Source of the DNA: JBHIER01 sp046760705 [NCBI: bacterium]
Lineage (GTDB): Bacteria; JBHIER01; G020348925
Direction: 5' to 3'
Assembly: GCA_046760705.1 (NCBI GenBank)
Contig: JBHIER010000006.1
Span: 1-21,271, forward strand
Length of the DNA stretch: 21,271 nucleotides
Made by a program: the position numbers and the translations under genes. Under the pieces are notes generated by a model. It was not told the DNA's origin. It worked only from the letters and a program-made list of their open reading frames with translations, and ran no database searches. Numbering within the stretch: position 1 is the stretch's first letter; every line of letters starts with the position of its first letter. Below, piece by piece: positions 1-7,518 of the stretch.

Positions 1-66
1 CGTTAGACGGGCCTAATGTCAGTGCAAAGAAGAGATTACAAATGATCATTATGAGGAGGAACAGCT

Positions 67-1035
67 ATGATTAGCACCCATATTCTTCCTAAGGTGGCAG
101 TGGTTGGTGCGGGACGGGTGGGTTCCAGTTGCGCATTCACCCTTATGGTGCACAACCTCGCTGGCGAAATTGCCCTGGTCAACCGGACCATTGAGCGGGC
201 GAGAGGGGAAGCTCTCGACATTGCCCACGGGGTACCGCTTCTCAATACAACCCAAATCACCTATGGTGGTTATGAGTGTTGTAAGGACGCGGATGTGGTG
301 GTGATCACTATCGGCGCCGCGCAGAAGCCAGGTGAAACGCGACTCGAATTAACCCAGCGCAATGCGGCCATCTTCCAGGAAGTCATCCCACAAATTGCCC
401 ACAATACACCCCAGTCGATCTTGATCATTGTTTCCAACCCCGTGGATGTGTTGACCCATCTATCCATTGAGTTATCCGGATTTCCCAGCAACCGGGTTAT
501 TGGATCGGGAACGGTGCTGGACACGGCCCGCTTGCGTTTCGAGATGCGGAAGACCGACCCGTGCGATTTTCGCGATATCCACGCCTACGTGTTGGGCGAA
601 CATGGTGATTCGGAAGTCATTCCTTTGAGTATTATGAGTATCGGAGGTATGCTCCTGGAACCCCTTGGGCCGGAATACTTTGGGAGCGAACAGAAGATGA
701 AAGAGGTGGCGGCTGAAGTGGAGAATAATGTAAAAAACGCAGCTTACGAAATAATCCGCTGCAAGGGTTCCACCCATTATGCGATAAGTGTTTGTGTTGC
801 CAAAATTGTGGAGTCGATTCTTAAGGACCAGCGCTCGGTACTGACGGTGTCCTCGCGGTTGGAGGGAGAGTTCGGCATTCGTGATGTCTGTCTTTCCCTG
901 CCCTGTGTGGTTGGGAAAGATGGTGTGCTAGAACGTCTTTTACCGAGCCTCAATGAAAAGGAAGTCGAAGAGTTGCGCGCATCTGCCGGCCGGCTTCGGG
1001 AAGTGATAAACCAGATTCGCGCCGGAGTGGAATGA
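67..1035 (+). CDS. ldh: L-lactate dehydrogenase (NAD-dependent)
   Basis: This 322-residue cytoplasmic enzyme of the LDH/MDH family should interconvert pyruvate and L-lactate with NADH, a fermentative redox-balancing step. The Rossmann glycine motif GAGRVG is at residues 14-19. The substrate-specificity loop reads GAAQKPGETRLEL. Gln86 occupies the position that is Gln in lactate dehydrogenases and Arg in malate dehydrogenases, which favours LDH. Arg92 in the same loop is the substrate arginine, and catalytic His179 lies in GEHGDSE. Length is normal for the family. A strong Shine-Dalgarno GAGGAGGA lies just upstream of the ATG. The next gene follows after about 140 nt on the same strand. The promoter is not visible and may lie outside the window. 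Function is well supported by motifs; substrate preference is inferred from Gln86. Confidence 0.93.
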   Translation: MISTHILPKVAVVGAGRVGSSCAFTLMVHNLAGEIALVNRTIERARGEALDIAHGVPLLNTTQITYGGYECCKDADVVVITIGAAQKPGETRLELTQRNAAIFQEVIPQIAHNTPQSILIIVSNPVDVLTHLSIELSGFPSNRVIGSGTVLDTARLRFEMRKTDPCDFRDIHAYVLGEHGDSEVIPLSIMSIGGMLLEPLGPEYFGSEQKMKEVAAEVENNVKNAAYEIIRCKGSTHYAISVCVAKIVESILKDQRSVLTVSSRLEGEFGIRDVCLSLPCVVGKDGVLERLLPSLNEKEVEELRASAGRLREVINQIRAGVE

Positions 1036-1088
1036 AACAGTATTTCTAATAAGGCCAGGGATGATCGAGAAAGACAAGGTTGTCTGAC

Positions 1089-1098
1089 TTGTATACCA
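1089..1098. promoter_or_regulatory. Possible GntR-type operator near palindromes
   Basis: TTGTATACCA differs at one base from the TTGTATACAA palindrome typical of some GntR-family operators. It lies just after a perfect 6-bp inverted repeat (AGACAA-GG-TTGTCT, 1072-1085), in the 143-nt gap between the lactate dehydrogenase and membrane-protein genes. No regulator gene is visible, so this is a weak, short-motif suggestion. Confidence 0.2.
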
Positions 1099-1178
1099 AG
1101 ACGCCCTTCTGGCATAGAAGAACGGCTTTTAAAAGCTTCACAAGACACATCTACGTCGTTCCGAGAGGAGGTCCCGAT

Positions 1179-1811
1179 ATGGAACAGAAAGGAATTTCCT
1201 TAACCAACTGGAGTTACCCACAACCCAGGACTGGGTTTACAGGCTTTATTGATAGGCTGGTCGGGCCTGGCGCAACCAAAGCGGAGTTGATTATTCAATT
1301 TAGTTTTGCCCTATGTGCCGGTCTAGCCATGCTTACCTATGCTCTTATTGCCAAGTTACCATGGACGGGCTGGCAAATCGCGGTTGCATCCTACCTCGCT
1401 TTTGATATTTGCGGGGGTATCGCCACCAATGCCACGTCCTCCGCAAAACGGTGGTGGCATAGAGAAGAACCTCGGCACCTGAAGAATCACGCCATATTCA
1501 TTACCGCACACTTTTACATGCCGCTCCTAATCACACTTGCGTTTTTCCCGAGAGACTGGACGTTCTTTGTGGTCACCTATGGGTATCTCCTGATTGCTGC
1601 GGCTATTATTGTCACCTCGCCACTATATTTGCGCCGTCCGGTGGCGTTTATTCTATATACTGGCGCAATCATTATGAATGGATTTTTCATCGAGCCAGTG
1701 CACGGCTTAGAATGGTTTATTCCATTTTTTTACCTGAAACTCCTCATGAGTCACCTGGTGAGAGAAGAACCTTATCGACCAGCATGGGAACAAAAGAGTA
1801 ACGATGGATAG
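1179..1811 (+). CDS. Small polytopic membrane protein of unknown function
   Basis: I do not recognise a family. The 210-residue product is an integral inner-membrane protein with about five hydrophobic segments. These are around residues 37-57, 63-80, 105-122, 128-146 and 153-172, with charged loops such as KRWWHREEPRHLKNH between the second and third. That conserved-looking His/Arg/Glu-rich loop could be a binding or catalytic element, but this is speculative. The ATG at 1179 is chosen over an upstream in-frame TTG at 1080 because GAGAGGAGG lies 7 nt before it. The gene follows the lactate dehydrogenase on the same strand and ends at a hairpin (1811-1847), so the two could form a short transcription unit. 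No enzyme signature is evident. Confidence 0.75.
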   Translation: MEQKGISLTNWSYPQPRTGFTGFIDRLVGPGATKAELIIQFSFALCAGLAMLTYALIAKLPWTGWQIAVASYLAFDICGGIATNATSSAKRWWHREEPRHLKNHAIFITAHFYMPLLITLAFFPRDWTFFVVTYGYLLIAAAIIVTSPLYLRRPVAFILYTGAIIMNGFFIEPVHGLEWFIPFFYLKLLMSHLVREEPYRPAWEQKSNDG

Positions 1812-1847
1812 ATCCGATACAAAAGGGGTACCGTGGCGTATCGGGTC
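1811..1847 (+). terminator. Hairpin after membrane-protein gene, possible terminator
   Basis: GATCCGATAC (1811-1820) pairs with GTATCGGGTC (1838-1847), 9 of 10 canonical pairs around a 17-nt loop, starting at the stop codon. There is no clean T-run; the 3' side reads TCACATCTTTG. It may be a weak intrinsic terminator or an mRNA-stabilising hairpin. Confidence 0.4.
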
Positions 1848-1878
1848 ACATCTTTGAACTTTGATTTTGAACGTAGGA

Positions 1879-1966
1879 TGTCAGGTCGACACAACTGACA
1901 AAAGACAAAGTCGAAGACTCAAAGAGTATAGACAAAAAGGTTCCTGACACCTTTTCTGCTGACACC
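1879..1966. repeat. Cluster of REP-like palindromes with TGTCAG/CTGACA core
   Basis: This stretch contains an inverted repeat TGTCAG (1879-1884) / CTGACA (1895-1900). It also holds a perfect 7-bp hairpin AAAAGGT-TCCTGAC-ACCTTTT (1935-1955) and a direct repeat CTGACACC at 1944-1951 and 1959-1966. The 21-nt palindrome looks like a REP-type element. A near-identical copy lacking one C occurs at 20087-20104 inside another gene. No transposase is visible in the window. Confidence 0.6.
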
Positions 1967-2049
1967 TCCTTTCAAGAGACATCTACGATGAACTGGCAAG
2001 TGGAAGTATCCCTTGTGTTCGGAAAGTAGCGGAATTGGAAGTTGCATGA
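1963..2049 (+). pseudogene. Possible 3' remnant of an antitoxin gene
   Basis: An open frame of 28 codons without a start codon begins directly after the CTGACACC repeat and ends at TGA 2047-2049. It overlaps the ATG of the HicA-like gene as ATGA. The tail reads RDIYDELASGSIPCVRKVAE followed by LEVA. The 4-nt overlap is the arrangement expected for a translationally coupled toxin-antitoxin pair, so this could be the C-terminal end of a lost partner gene cut off by the palindromic element. No family can be assigned from so short a piece, and it may be chance. Confidence 0.3.
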
Positions 2050-2210
2050 AAAGAATTGCTCTGATAAAGAAGCTTCACGAAATGGGTTGTATCTTAATTC
2101 GTCCCGGCAGGAGACACGACTGGTACCAAAATCCTGAAACTAAGGTATCCCAGCCCGTTCCCAGACATACCGAAATCAAAGATCAGTTGTTAAGAATCGA
2201 GAAAAATTAA
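2046..2210 (+). CDS. hicA: HicA-like toxin (mRNA interferase family)
   Basis: The 54-residue protein has the compact HicA layout: N-terminal MKRIALIKKLHEMGC, then the loop RPGRRHDWYQNPE carrying the His expected for ribonuclease activity, then the strand VSQPVPRHTEIKDQLL. Known HicA proteins bind double-stranded-RNA-like surfaces and cleave mRNA. The usual catalytic motif is G-G/S-S-H; here it is GRRHDW, so activity is uncertain. At 54 residues it is slightly shorter than most family members and the C-terminal helix seems curtailed. The ATG at 2046 is preferred to an in-frame TTG at 2013 because it matches the family N-terminus and overlaps the preceding frame as ATGA. No HicB antitoxin is present on either side, so it is an orphan or a relic. 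Confidence 0.6.
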   Translation: MKRIALIKKLHEMGCILIRPGRRHDWYQNPETKVSQPVPRHTEIKDQLLRIEKN

Positions 2211-2257
2211 ACCACCAAGTAAGCTCAGGGCCAAGATATTCTTCAACAAAGCAGTCA

Positions 2258-2903
2258 ATGACAGAACCAAGGCTTACTTTACTAAGTAATGCTACGTTTC
2301 GTGCTGCACTCAAGCAAGGTTGGAAAGATTCTCAGCCCGGAACTACAGAGGGACATGAAGAAGGTGGCTTTATCGTGAGGGTTTCGGCAGGTACTTTAGA
2401 CGGAGTTCGTTGGCCCAAAGGCGAACAGAGTAGTATCAAACTGCCACCGCATCCAAACTGTAAGCTTGATGAGAAAGATATAGTCGCGACGTTCCACACG
2501 CATCCAAATATAGGGAGCGACTATCTTCAAGAACCGAGCGAAGCGGATAAACGTGCTGTTCGAGACGACCCCAATTTGAAAGGGGACTTTTATGAGGGCG
2601 AATTTGTCCTTTCGCAAGAAAAAATCTAAAATCTATCTTATTACACCCAATGGACAGGTACTTCAGGATGACATTGCCGTTTCACTAGCCCGCGCAATGG
2701 CTGCGGCCAAGAAACGCGCTCGTGAGCTAGGTACAGATGTGCTTCAATCTCTCATCACCATCACCCAACGGTCCGCTAACGGGGACTTGTTTTGGCGGAT
2801 AAACTATGGCCCGATAGATTATATGGATCGTCGTGGCGGTGATTTGATCATTGAAGTAGACCAAAACACATCCAGCATCCATCAAGTGCTTCGGGGGCAG
2901 TGA
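2258..2903 (+). pseudogene. JAB/MPN-like metalloprotease gene, frameshifted by a 7-bp duplication
   Basis: Two overlapping frames make one protein. The first (2258-2629) carries JAMM-type features: HEEGGF with the candidate zinc-activating Glu34/Glu35, FHTHP with His80 and His82, then PSEAD with Ser94 and Asp97. The Ser is further from the second His than in canonical JAMM proteins, closer to the arrangement in DUF4329-like domains. It stops after LSQEKI. The second frame resumes with KIYLITPNGQVLQDD and runs to 2903. The join holds a perfect tandem duplication AAAATCT-AAAATCT (2621-2634). Removing one copy gives LSQEKIYLITPNGQ and a continuous 212-residue protein. The gene follows the HicA-like gene by 47 nt. 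The ATG has no good Shine-Dalgarno. As written it is a pseudogene, or a sequencing/assembly error. Confidence 0.65.
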
Positions 2904-3171
2904 AAAGCAGGGTTGGACAGTTTTGTGCCATCTCAAATGGTTTATTTTAAACAGTAAGGTATGAACCTGTCCTGCGGATACGAGCTTTTAAACGTTTGGG
3001 AATGACCCGTTCACGGGCCTCGTTGGCCGAAATACCCCCTGCGGCGGAAAGGAGGAAAAGCAAAAAGGGTTTGATTTTGTTCTAAAAAAGAATTACATTT
3101 TGGGCTGAATATATAATGGTGTGGTCCGCAGGTACCAGTGAGGAAGTTGATTCAATACCCGGGAGGACGTT
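2904..3171. other. 268-nt gap before the S9 peptidase
   Basis: No gene is supported here. A TATAAT hexamer at 3112-3117 could be the -10 box for the peptidase gene, but no convincing -35 lies 16-18 nt upstream. A 27-codon open frame at 3002-3085 has no ribosome-binding site and no recognisable product. Confidence 0.3.
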
Positions 3172-5202
3172 ATGAGACGCTTCCTTTGCTATTCAGTCAT
3201 CCTTTTGTGTTGGGCAGCTTCTATTTTAGCCCAGGATAGAAGGCCCTTGGAGACCGATGACCTGTTTCGGTTCGGGCGGGTGGCTGATCCGCAGGTTTCG
3301 CCAGACGGAGAGCGGATCGCCTATACTGTCTCGTTCGACAACAAGGAGACAAATAAGACGAACAGTGATATCTGGTTAATACCTGTGGAAGGGGGCGAGC
3401 CCCTTCAATTGACCAACAGCCCGGAAAAGGATTACTCCCCCAGGTGGGCGCCCGATGGGGAGAGAATCGCTTTTGTCTCCGATAGAGACGGGAACTCTCA
3501 GATCTGGGTGATCTCTGTTGAGGGGGGAGAGGCGAAAAAAGTGACGTCGCTCTCAACAGGACTATCCCATCCGGTCTGGTCCCCGGACGGGAGATACCTT
3601 TTGGCGAGATCGAGAGTCTACCCGGACTGTGCTTCCGATGAGGAGAATAGAGAGCGAGATGAAGCGAAGGAGAATGATCCGTGCAAGGCCCGGATCATTG
3701 ACGAACTGTTGTACCGACACTGGAATACCTGGCGGGATCGTAAGCGAAATCACCTCTTCTTGGTGAATGCCAGAGATGGAACGTGCCGGGATGTGACCCC
3801 CGGCGACTACGATTGTCCGCCCATCTCTCTCGGAAGTTCTCACGACTATACCTTCTCCCCGGAGATTGAAGAGATCTGTTTCGTCAGGAACATCGACCCG
3901 ATGGTGGCGATCAGCACCAACAACGACCTTTTCACAATCCCCATAGACGGTGGAACTCCCCAGAGTGTGACAACGAGCGAAGCGTGCGACAACGGACCCC
4001 GGTATTCACCGGACGGACGGTATATAGCCTATCGAGGAATGAAACGGCCCGGGTTTGAGTCGGACAGATACCGCTTGATGCTCTACGAGCGAACGACGGG
4101 TGAACAGATCAACCTCACAGAAGATTTTGACCGCTCCGTGAGAGAGTTCGTCTGGTCTCCGGACAGTAGGAGGATCTATTTCACCTGCCGGGACAGAGGG
4201 CGCTGCTCTATCCATTCGGTAGACATCCAAACTAAAAGGCTGAGACAGTTGAGTGCCGAAGGATACAGTCACAGTCTGGCCATTACCCCGGGAGGTCGTG
4301 ATCTTGTCTTCGTCCGCTCTTATTGCCACTATCCGGATGAGATATATCGATTATCGGTCAAAGGGGGCGAGGCGGTACAGATCACTTTTACCAACGAGAG
4401 AGTGCTGGCTCAGATTGAGATGAACCCCTTGGAGGAGTTATGGTTCGAGGGGGCTGAGGGGACCAGAGTTCATGGGTACCTGCTGAAGCCGCCGTTTTTT
4501 GAGGGCGGGGTAAAATATCCAGCCGTTCTGGTTATCCATGGGGGGCCGCAAAGTATGTGGGGGGATCGGTTCATGTATCGGTGGTTCAATTTCCAACTCC
4601 TATCAGCGCCGGGATACGTGTCAATCTTTATCAATCCTCGAGGAAGTGCGGGATACGGGCAAAAGTTTGTCGATGAGGTGAGCACCGACTACGGAAATCG
4701 GTGTTATGTCGATCTGATGAAAGGATTGAACTTCGTCTGCCAGAGGTATGCCTTTATCGATACGACGAAGATAGCCGCGGTTGGTGGATCCTTCGGGGGA
4801 TACATGGTCAATTGGATCGTTGGGCATACGGATCGTTTCGATTGCGCCGTCAGCCACGCCGGGCTGTACAACCTGATCAGCTTCTACGGAGCGACCGAGG
4901 AGTTGTGGTTTCCAGAGTGGGATCTGGGCCAAACTCCCTGGGAGAATCCTGAAGGCTACTCCCGGTGGTCGCCCCACCGGTTTGCCCAAAACTTCAAGAC
5001 ACCTGTGCTCATCACCCATGGCCAGCAGGACTTCCGGGTGCCGGTGGAGGAGTCGATGCAGTTGTTCACCGCCTGCCAGCGGCAAGGCGTGCCAACACGG
5101 TTCGTCTATTTTCCGGACGAGGGTCACGTCATCGAAAAACCGCGCAACGTTACCCTGTGGTGGAGACAGATGTACGATTGGTTTGAGAAATATTTGAAAT
5201 AG
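3172..5202 (+). CDS. Secreted S9-family serine peptidase (acylaminoacyl-peptidase/DPP-like)
   Basis: This 676-residue exported oligopeptidase probably trims short peptides in the periplasm or outside the cell. The N-terminal MRRFLCYSVILLCWAASILA followed by Q is a signal peptide. Residues about 25-410 are a beta-propeller built from TolB/PD40-type repeats, seen as recurring SPDGERIAY, APDGERIAFVSDRDG, SPDGRYLLAR and SPDSRRIYFTCRDRG. The C-terminal alpha/beta-hydrolase domain has an oxyanion-loop region GGPQSMWG, the nucleophile Ser540 in GGSFGGYM, Asp620 in GQQDFRVPVEES and His652 in DEGHVIEKP. The order and spacing fit the S9 family. The propeller is rich in Cys for this family, perhaps forming disulfides. 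GGGAGG at 3161-3166 supports the ATG. It appears to be a single-gene unit. Exact substrate class within S9 cannot be told. Confidence 0.93.
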   Translation: MRRFLCYSVILLCWAASILAQDRRPLETDDLFRFGRVADPQVSPDGERIAYTVSFDNKETNKTNSDIWLIPVEGGEPLQLTNSPEKDYSPRWAPDGERIAFVSDRDGNSQIWVISVEGGEAKKVTSLSTGLSHPVWSPDGRYLLARSRVYPDCASDEENRERDEAKENDPCKARIIDELLYRHWNTWRDRKRNHLFLVNARDGTCRDVTPGDYDCPPISLGSSHDYTFSPEIEEICFVRNIDPMVAISTNNDLFTIPIDGGTPQSVTTSEACDNGPRYSPDGRYIAYRGMKRPGFESDRYRLMLYERTTGEQINLTEDFDRSVREFVWSPDSRRIYFTCRDRGRCSIHSVDIQTKRLRQLSAEGYSHSLAITPGGRDLVFVRSYCHYPDEIYRLSVKGGEAVQITFTNERVLAQIEMNPLEELWFEGAEGTRVHGYLLKPPFFEGGVKYPAVLVIHGGPQSMWGDRFMYRWFNFQLLSAPGYVSIFINPRGSAGYGQKFVDEVSTDYGNRCYVDLMKGLNFVCQRYAFIDTTKIAAVGGSFGGYMVNWIVGHTDRFDCAVSHAGLYNLISFYGATEELWFPEWDLGQTPWENPEGYSRWSPHRFAQNFKTPVLITHGQQDFRVPVEESMQLFTACQRQGVPTRFVYFPDEGHVIEKPRNVTLWWRQMYDWFEKYLK

Positions 5203-5230
5203 AGGTTTTAAACCTGGATTGTTGGCCCCA

Positions 5231-5325
5231 GAGGCTCAGAGACATAGAGATAGATGAAAAACAATATGTGATGGTCTACATGACGGTTGCTGCTTCGCTC
5301 TGTGTGCTCTGTGTCTCAGTGGCTC
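5231..5325. repeat. Imperfect inverted repeat of CAGAGACA/TGTCTC type
   Basis: The arm at 5231-5250 (GAGGCTCAGAGACATAGAGA) is about 15/20 complementary to 5306-5325. The same CACAGAG/CTCTGTG vocabulary recurs at 7373-7481 and 10101-10110, suggesting a dispersed intergenic repeat family in this genome. It lies in the 232-nt gap between the S9 peptidase and dtd. Confidence 0.45.
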
Positions 5326-5348
5326 ATCAGTACAGGTCAAAAAAGCTG

Positions 5349-5377
5349 TTGACTTTTCGCACTGGTGGCGTTATTAT
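5349..5377 (+). promoter_or_regulatory. Sigma70-type promoter for dtd-maf-rodZ
   Basis: TTGACT (5349-5354), a 17-nt spacer and TATTAT (5372-5377) form a near-consensus promoter. It lies about 58 nt before the dtd start and after the inverted repeat, so it probably drives the three-gene operon. Confidence 0.65.
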
Positions 5378-5434
5378 CTTTGGTAAAAGATTCTGGCCTT
5401 AAAATTGCGGGGCAAAGCACAGGATATGTGGTCT

Positions 5435-5875
5435 ATGCGTGTTCTGTTACAGAGGGTGAAGAGGGCGAGTGTCGCAGTGGGTGGAGAGACCCTCGGTAAA
5501 ATTGGCCGAGGGTTGGTGTTGCTGTTGGGGGTGGGGCCTGAGGACACAGGGGAGGATGCGGAATATCTGGCGGACAAATGCGTCAATTTGCGGGTCTTTG
5601 ACGACGGCCGGGGTAAGATGAACCTGTCTGCTCTGGATGTCGGGGGTGACGTTCTCGTAATCTCCCAGTTCACTCTTTACGGGGACTGTCGAAAGGGGCG
5701 GCGACCCAGTTTTACCCATGCTGCGCCGCCGGAGAAGGCAGAGGCCCTCTACCTGAAATTTATGGATCTTCTGCGTCAACGTGGGGTGAGGGTCGAAGGG
5801 GGTGCATTTGGAGCGAAGATGCTGGTCGAGATCTGGAACGACGGACCTGTTACGTTGATGATTGAGTCCAGATGA
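5435..5875 (+). CDS. dtd: D-aminoacyl-tRNA deacylase
   Basis: The 146-residue cytoplasmic enzyme hydrolyses D-amino acids (and glycine misloaded on tRNA-Ala) from tRNA, a chiral proofreading step of translation. Family hallmarks are the N-terminal [15 protein letters not shown], the SQFTLYGD motif at 77-84, and the cis-proline GPVT motif at 137-140 near the C-terminus; together these form the active site of the homodimer. Length matches the family (about 145-150). The ATG at 5435 is chosen over an in-frame TTG at 5405 because it gives the conserved N-terminus; the ribosome-binding site is weak (an AGG about 11 nt upstream). The stop overlaps the next start as ATGA, pointing to translational coupling with maf. 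Confidence 0.95.
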   Translation: MRVLLQRVKRASVAVGGETLGKIGRGLVLLLGVGPEDTGEDAEYLADKCVNLRVFDDGRGKMNLSALDVGGDVLVISQFTLYGDCRKGRRPSFTHAAPPEKAEALYLKFMDLLRQRGVRVEGGAFGAKMLVEIWNDGPVTLMIESR

Positions 5876-6486
5876 AGAGACTCATCCTGGCTTCGGCCTC
5901 CCCGCGGCGAGCGATGCTCCTTCGACAGATCGGGATCGACTTTGAGCAGGTGGTCAGCCGCATCGACGACGAACAGTCCGACCTCACCGATCCCGGAGAC
6001 CACGTATTGTCGATTTCGAGGAGAAAGGCCGAAGATGTGGCCCGGAGAACCTCCGAGGGATTGGTCTTGGGGGCTGATACGGTCGTGGTCCTCGACCGGC
6101 GCATCATGGGAAAGCCGGGGGACAGGGCTGCGGCCCTCCAAATGCTGAGGAAGTTGAGCGGCCGGGATCACCACGTGCTTACCGGGTTGAGCCTCATCGA
6201 CTCCCAAACCTGGCGCGTGTTGAGCGAATACGAAGAGACCCAGGTGCGGATGCGCTGCCTCTCAGAAGAGGAGATAGAAGATTATGTGGCAACCGGCGAA
6301 CCCCTGGGCAAAGCCGGGGGGTACGCTGTTCAGGGGTTAGGAGCAACGCTGGTGGAGAGGATCGAGGGATGCTATTACAACGTCGTCGGACTGCCCATCG
6401 GCAGGCTTTTGAAGTTGATGCAACAGATGGATTTTCCGTTTCGGCTGAAGGCCTGTTCAAAAGAGACGGAGAACCCTTTTCGATAA
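5872..6486 (+). CDS. maf: Maf-family nucleoside triphosphate pyrophosphatase
   Basis: The 204-residue protein should hydrolyse non-canonical or surplus nucleoside triphosphates to monophosphates, and the family is linked historically to septum formation arrest. Seen here are [10 protein letters not shown] at 4-13 (phosphate-binding), the metal/base-pocket aspartate Asp69 in LGADTVV, the lysine of MGKPGD, and the C-terminal [18 protein letters not shown] block. The last block is closer to the dTTP/UTP-preferring YhdE branch than to the m7GTP-preferring YceF branch, which is an inference. The start overlaps the dtd stop by 4 nt. The rodZ-like gene starts 10 nt after its stop, so the three genes are one operon. 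Confidence 0.94.
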   Translation: MKRLILASASPRRAMLLRQIGIDFEQVVSRIDDEQSDLTDPGDHVLSISRRKAEDVARRTSEGLVLGADTVVVLDRRIMGKPGDRAAALQMLRKLSGRDHHVLTGLSLIDSQTWRVLSEYEETQVRMRCLSEEEIEDYVATGEPLGKAGGYAVQGLGATLVERIEGCYYNVVGLPIGRLLKLMQQMDFPFRLKACSKETENPFR

Positions 6487-6496
6487 GAAGCGGACA

Positions 6497-7312
6497 ATGA
6501 AGACCTTCAGTGAAGAGTTGCGAGAAGCCCGCCAGGCCAAAGGGCTGACCCTGGAGGAACTGGCCCATTCGACGAAGATCAGTTTCAAAGTGCTCAAGGC
6601 GATTGAGACTGGGGATTTCGATGTCCTCCCACAAACGTACATTAAAGGTTTCTTAAGATCATACGCCCAGGAGGTGGGATTGGATGCGGCTGAGGTGGTG
6701 CGCAAGTATGAGATCCACTTAAGAGCAACCGATGCGATCTTTTCTCAACCGAGAGCAATGGTGAAGAAGGCCTCGAAGAGATCATCATGGTATCTTTGGG
6801 GGGCCATTATTGGCGTTTTGATTCTACTGCTTCTAGGACTCCTGGTTCTGAGAAGAGAGGAGCAGGGGCCGAGACAGATCCCGGCCGAGATTGAGGAGGA
6901 TACTGTCTCTTCGCCACCCGTTTCCGCGCAACCGATAGAAGCGGACACACAAGTTGTTGCCAGAAGCGAGGAGGATCGCCCCCAGCAGAATGGAGGGGGT
7001 GGGACAGAAATTGTGGGGCAGGGGCAACACGAAATCACCGAACCCGTGGGCTTGACGCTGAGCGCCGAGGCGGTGAGCGACACGTGGTTGCGGGTGCTGG
7101 CCGATGGTGATGACCTCTATGAGGGGATTATGAAAGCCGGTGTCTCTGCCACATGGAGGGCAGAGAGTCTCTTCGAACTGAAGATTGGCAAGGCCAGAGG
7201 CGTCCGTCTCGTTCTGAATGGACAACCTCTCGGAGAGCTGGGCGACCCTGATAAGGTGGTGAAGAAGTTGGTCCTGGATAGAGATGGGATTGTGACAAAG
7301 GTTCTGAGGTGA
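6497..7312 (+). CDS. rodZ: RodZ-like membrane protein with N-terminal HTH
   Basis: This 271-residue bitopic protein has the RodZ architecture. It has a cytoplasmic HTH_25 (Xre-like) domain at about 5-72, including GLTLEELAHSTKISFKVLKA and the conserved FDVLPQTYIKGFLRSYA stretch. A basic juxtamembrane segment KKASKRSS precedes one transmembrane helix at about 98-118. A Glu/Gln/Ser-rich linker follows, then a beta-rich extracytoplasmic DUF4115 domain at about 185-270. In studied bacteria RodZ links MreB filaments to the cell-wall elongation machinery. No mreB is visible here, so the cell-shape role is inferred from family only. The ATG has a purine-rich AAGAAGCGG upstream. It is the last gene of the dtd-maf-rodZ operon, and a long inverted repeat lies downstream. 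Confidence 0.85.
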   Translation: MKTFSEELREARQAKGLTLEELAHSTKISFKVLKAIETGDFDVLPQTYIKGFLRSYAQEVGLDAAEVVRKYEIHLRATDAIFSQPRAMVKKASKRSSWYLWGAIIGVLILLLLGLLVLRREEQGPRQIPAEIEEDTVSSPPVSAQPIEADTQVVARSEEDRPQQNGGGGTEIVGQGQHEITEPVGLTLSAEAVSDTWLRVLADGDDLYEGIMKAGVSATWRAESLFELKIGKARGVRLVLNGQPLGELGDPDKVVKKLVLDRDGIVTKVLR

Positions 7313-7372
7313 ACAGGAGCAGGCCCATAAGGGTCGGAAGAGAGAACTCACTTCTCTAAAGCCAAATTATGC

Positions 7373-7481
7373 GCCACAGAGTCACAGAGAGACAGAGAAT
7401 TCATATTGACAATAAATCAACTCTGTCTGCTCCTCGCCCCGTTGGCTAAAATATCTATCCTACGGGGCGAGCCTCTGTGGC
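7373..7481. repeat. Nested inverted repeat between rodZ-like gene and priA
   Basis: The outer arms GCCACAGAG (7373-7381) and CTCTGTGGC (7473-7481) are perfect complements. Inside them, CTCGCCCCGT (7433-7442) and ACGGGGCGAG (7462-7471) form a perfect 10-bp stem with a 19-nt loop. No T-tract follows. Pieces of it (GCCCCGTTG and CCTCTGTGGC) recur at 10050-10058 and 10101-10110, so it looks like a dispersed repeat rather than a simple terminator. Confidence 0.6.
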
Positions 7482-7518
7482 TAATGCATATTCTCAGATA
7501 CACTTTCTTCGTCTAAAA

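Noticed and set aside
67-1035. Malate dehydrogenase identity for the first gene
   Set aside because: The specificity-loop residue is Gln86 (AAQKPGETR), as in lactate dehydrogenases; malate dehydrogenases have Arg there.
2592-2650. Programmed ribosomal frameshift joining the two halves of the JAB-like gene
   Set aside because: The shift needed is +1 and the site has no canonical slippery heptamer for -1 shifting. A perfect 7-bp tandem duplication explains the break more simply.
3002-3085. 27-codon open frame before the S9 peptidase
   Set aside because: No ribosome-binding site and no recognisable protein; probably chance.
7433-7471. Perfect 10-bp stem as an intrinsic terminator for the dtd-maf-rodZ operon
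   Set aside because: No T-tract follows; the nested repeat context fits a dispersed element better.
7477-7518. GTG at 7477 as the start of priA
   Set aside because: It lies inside the right arm of the inverted repeat, and the added residues do not match the PriA N-terminus.
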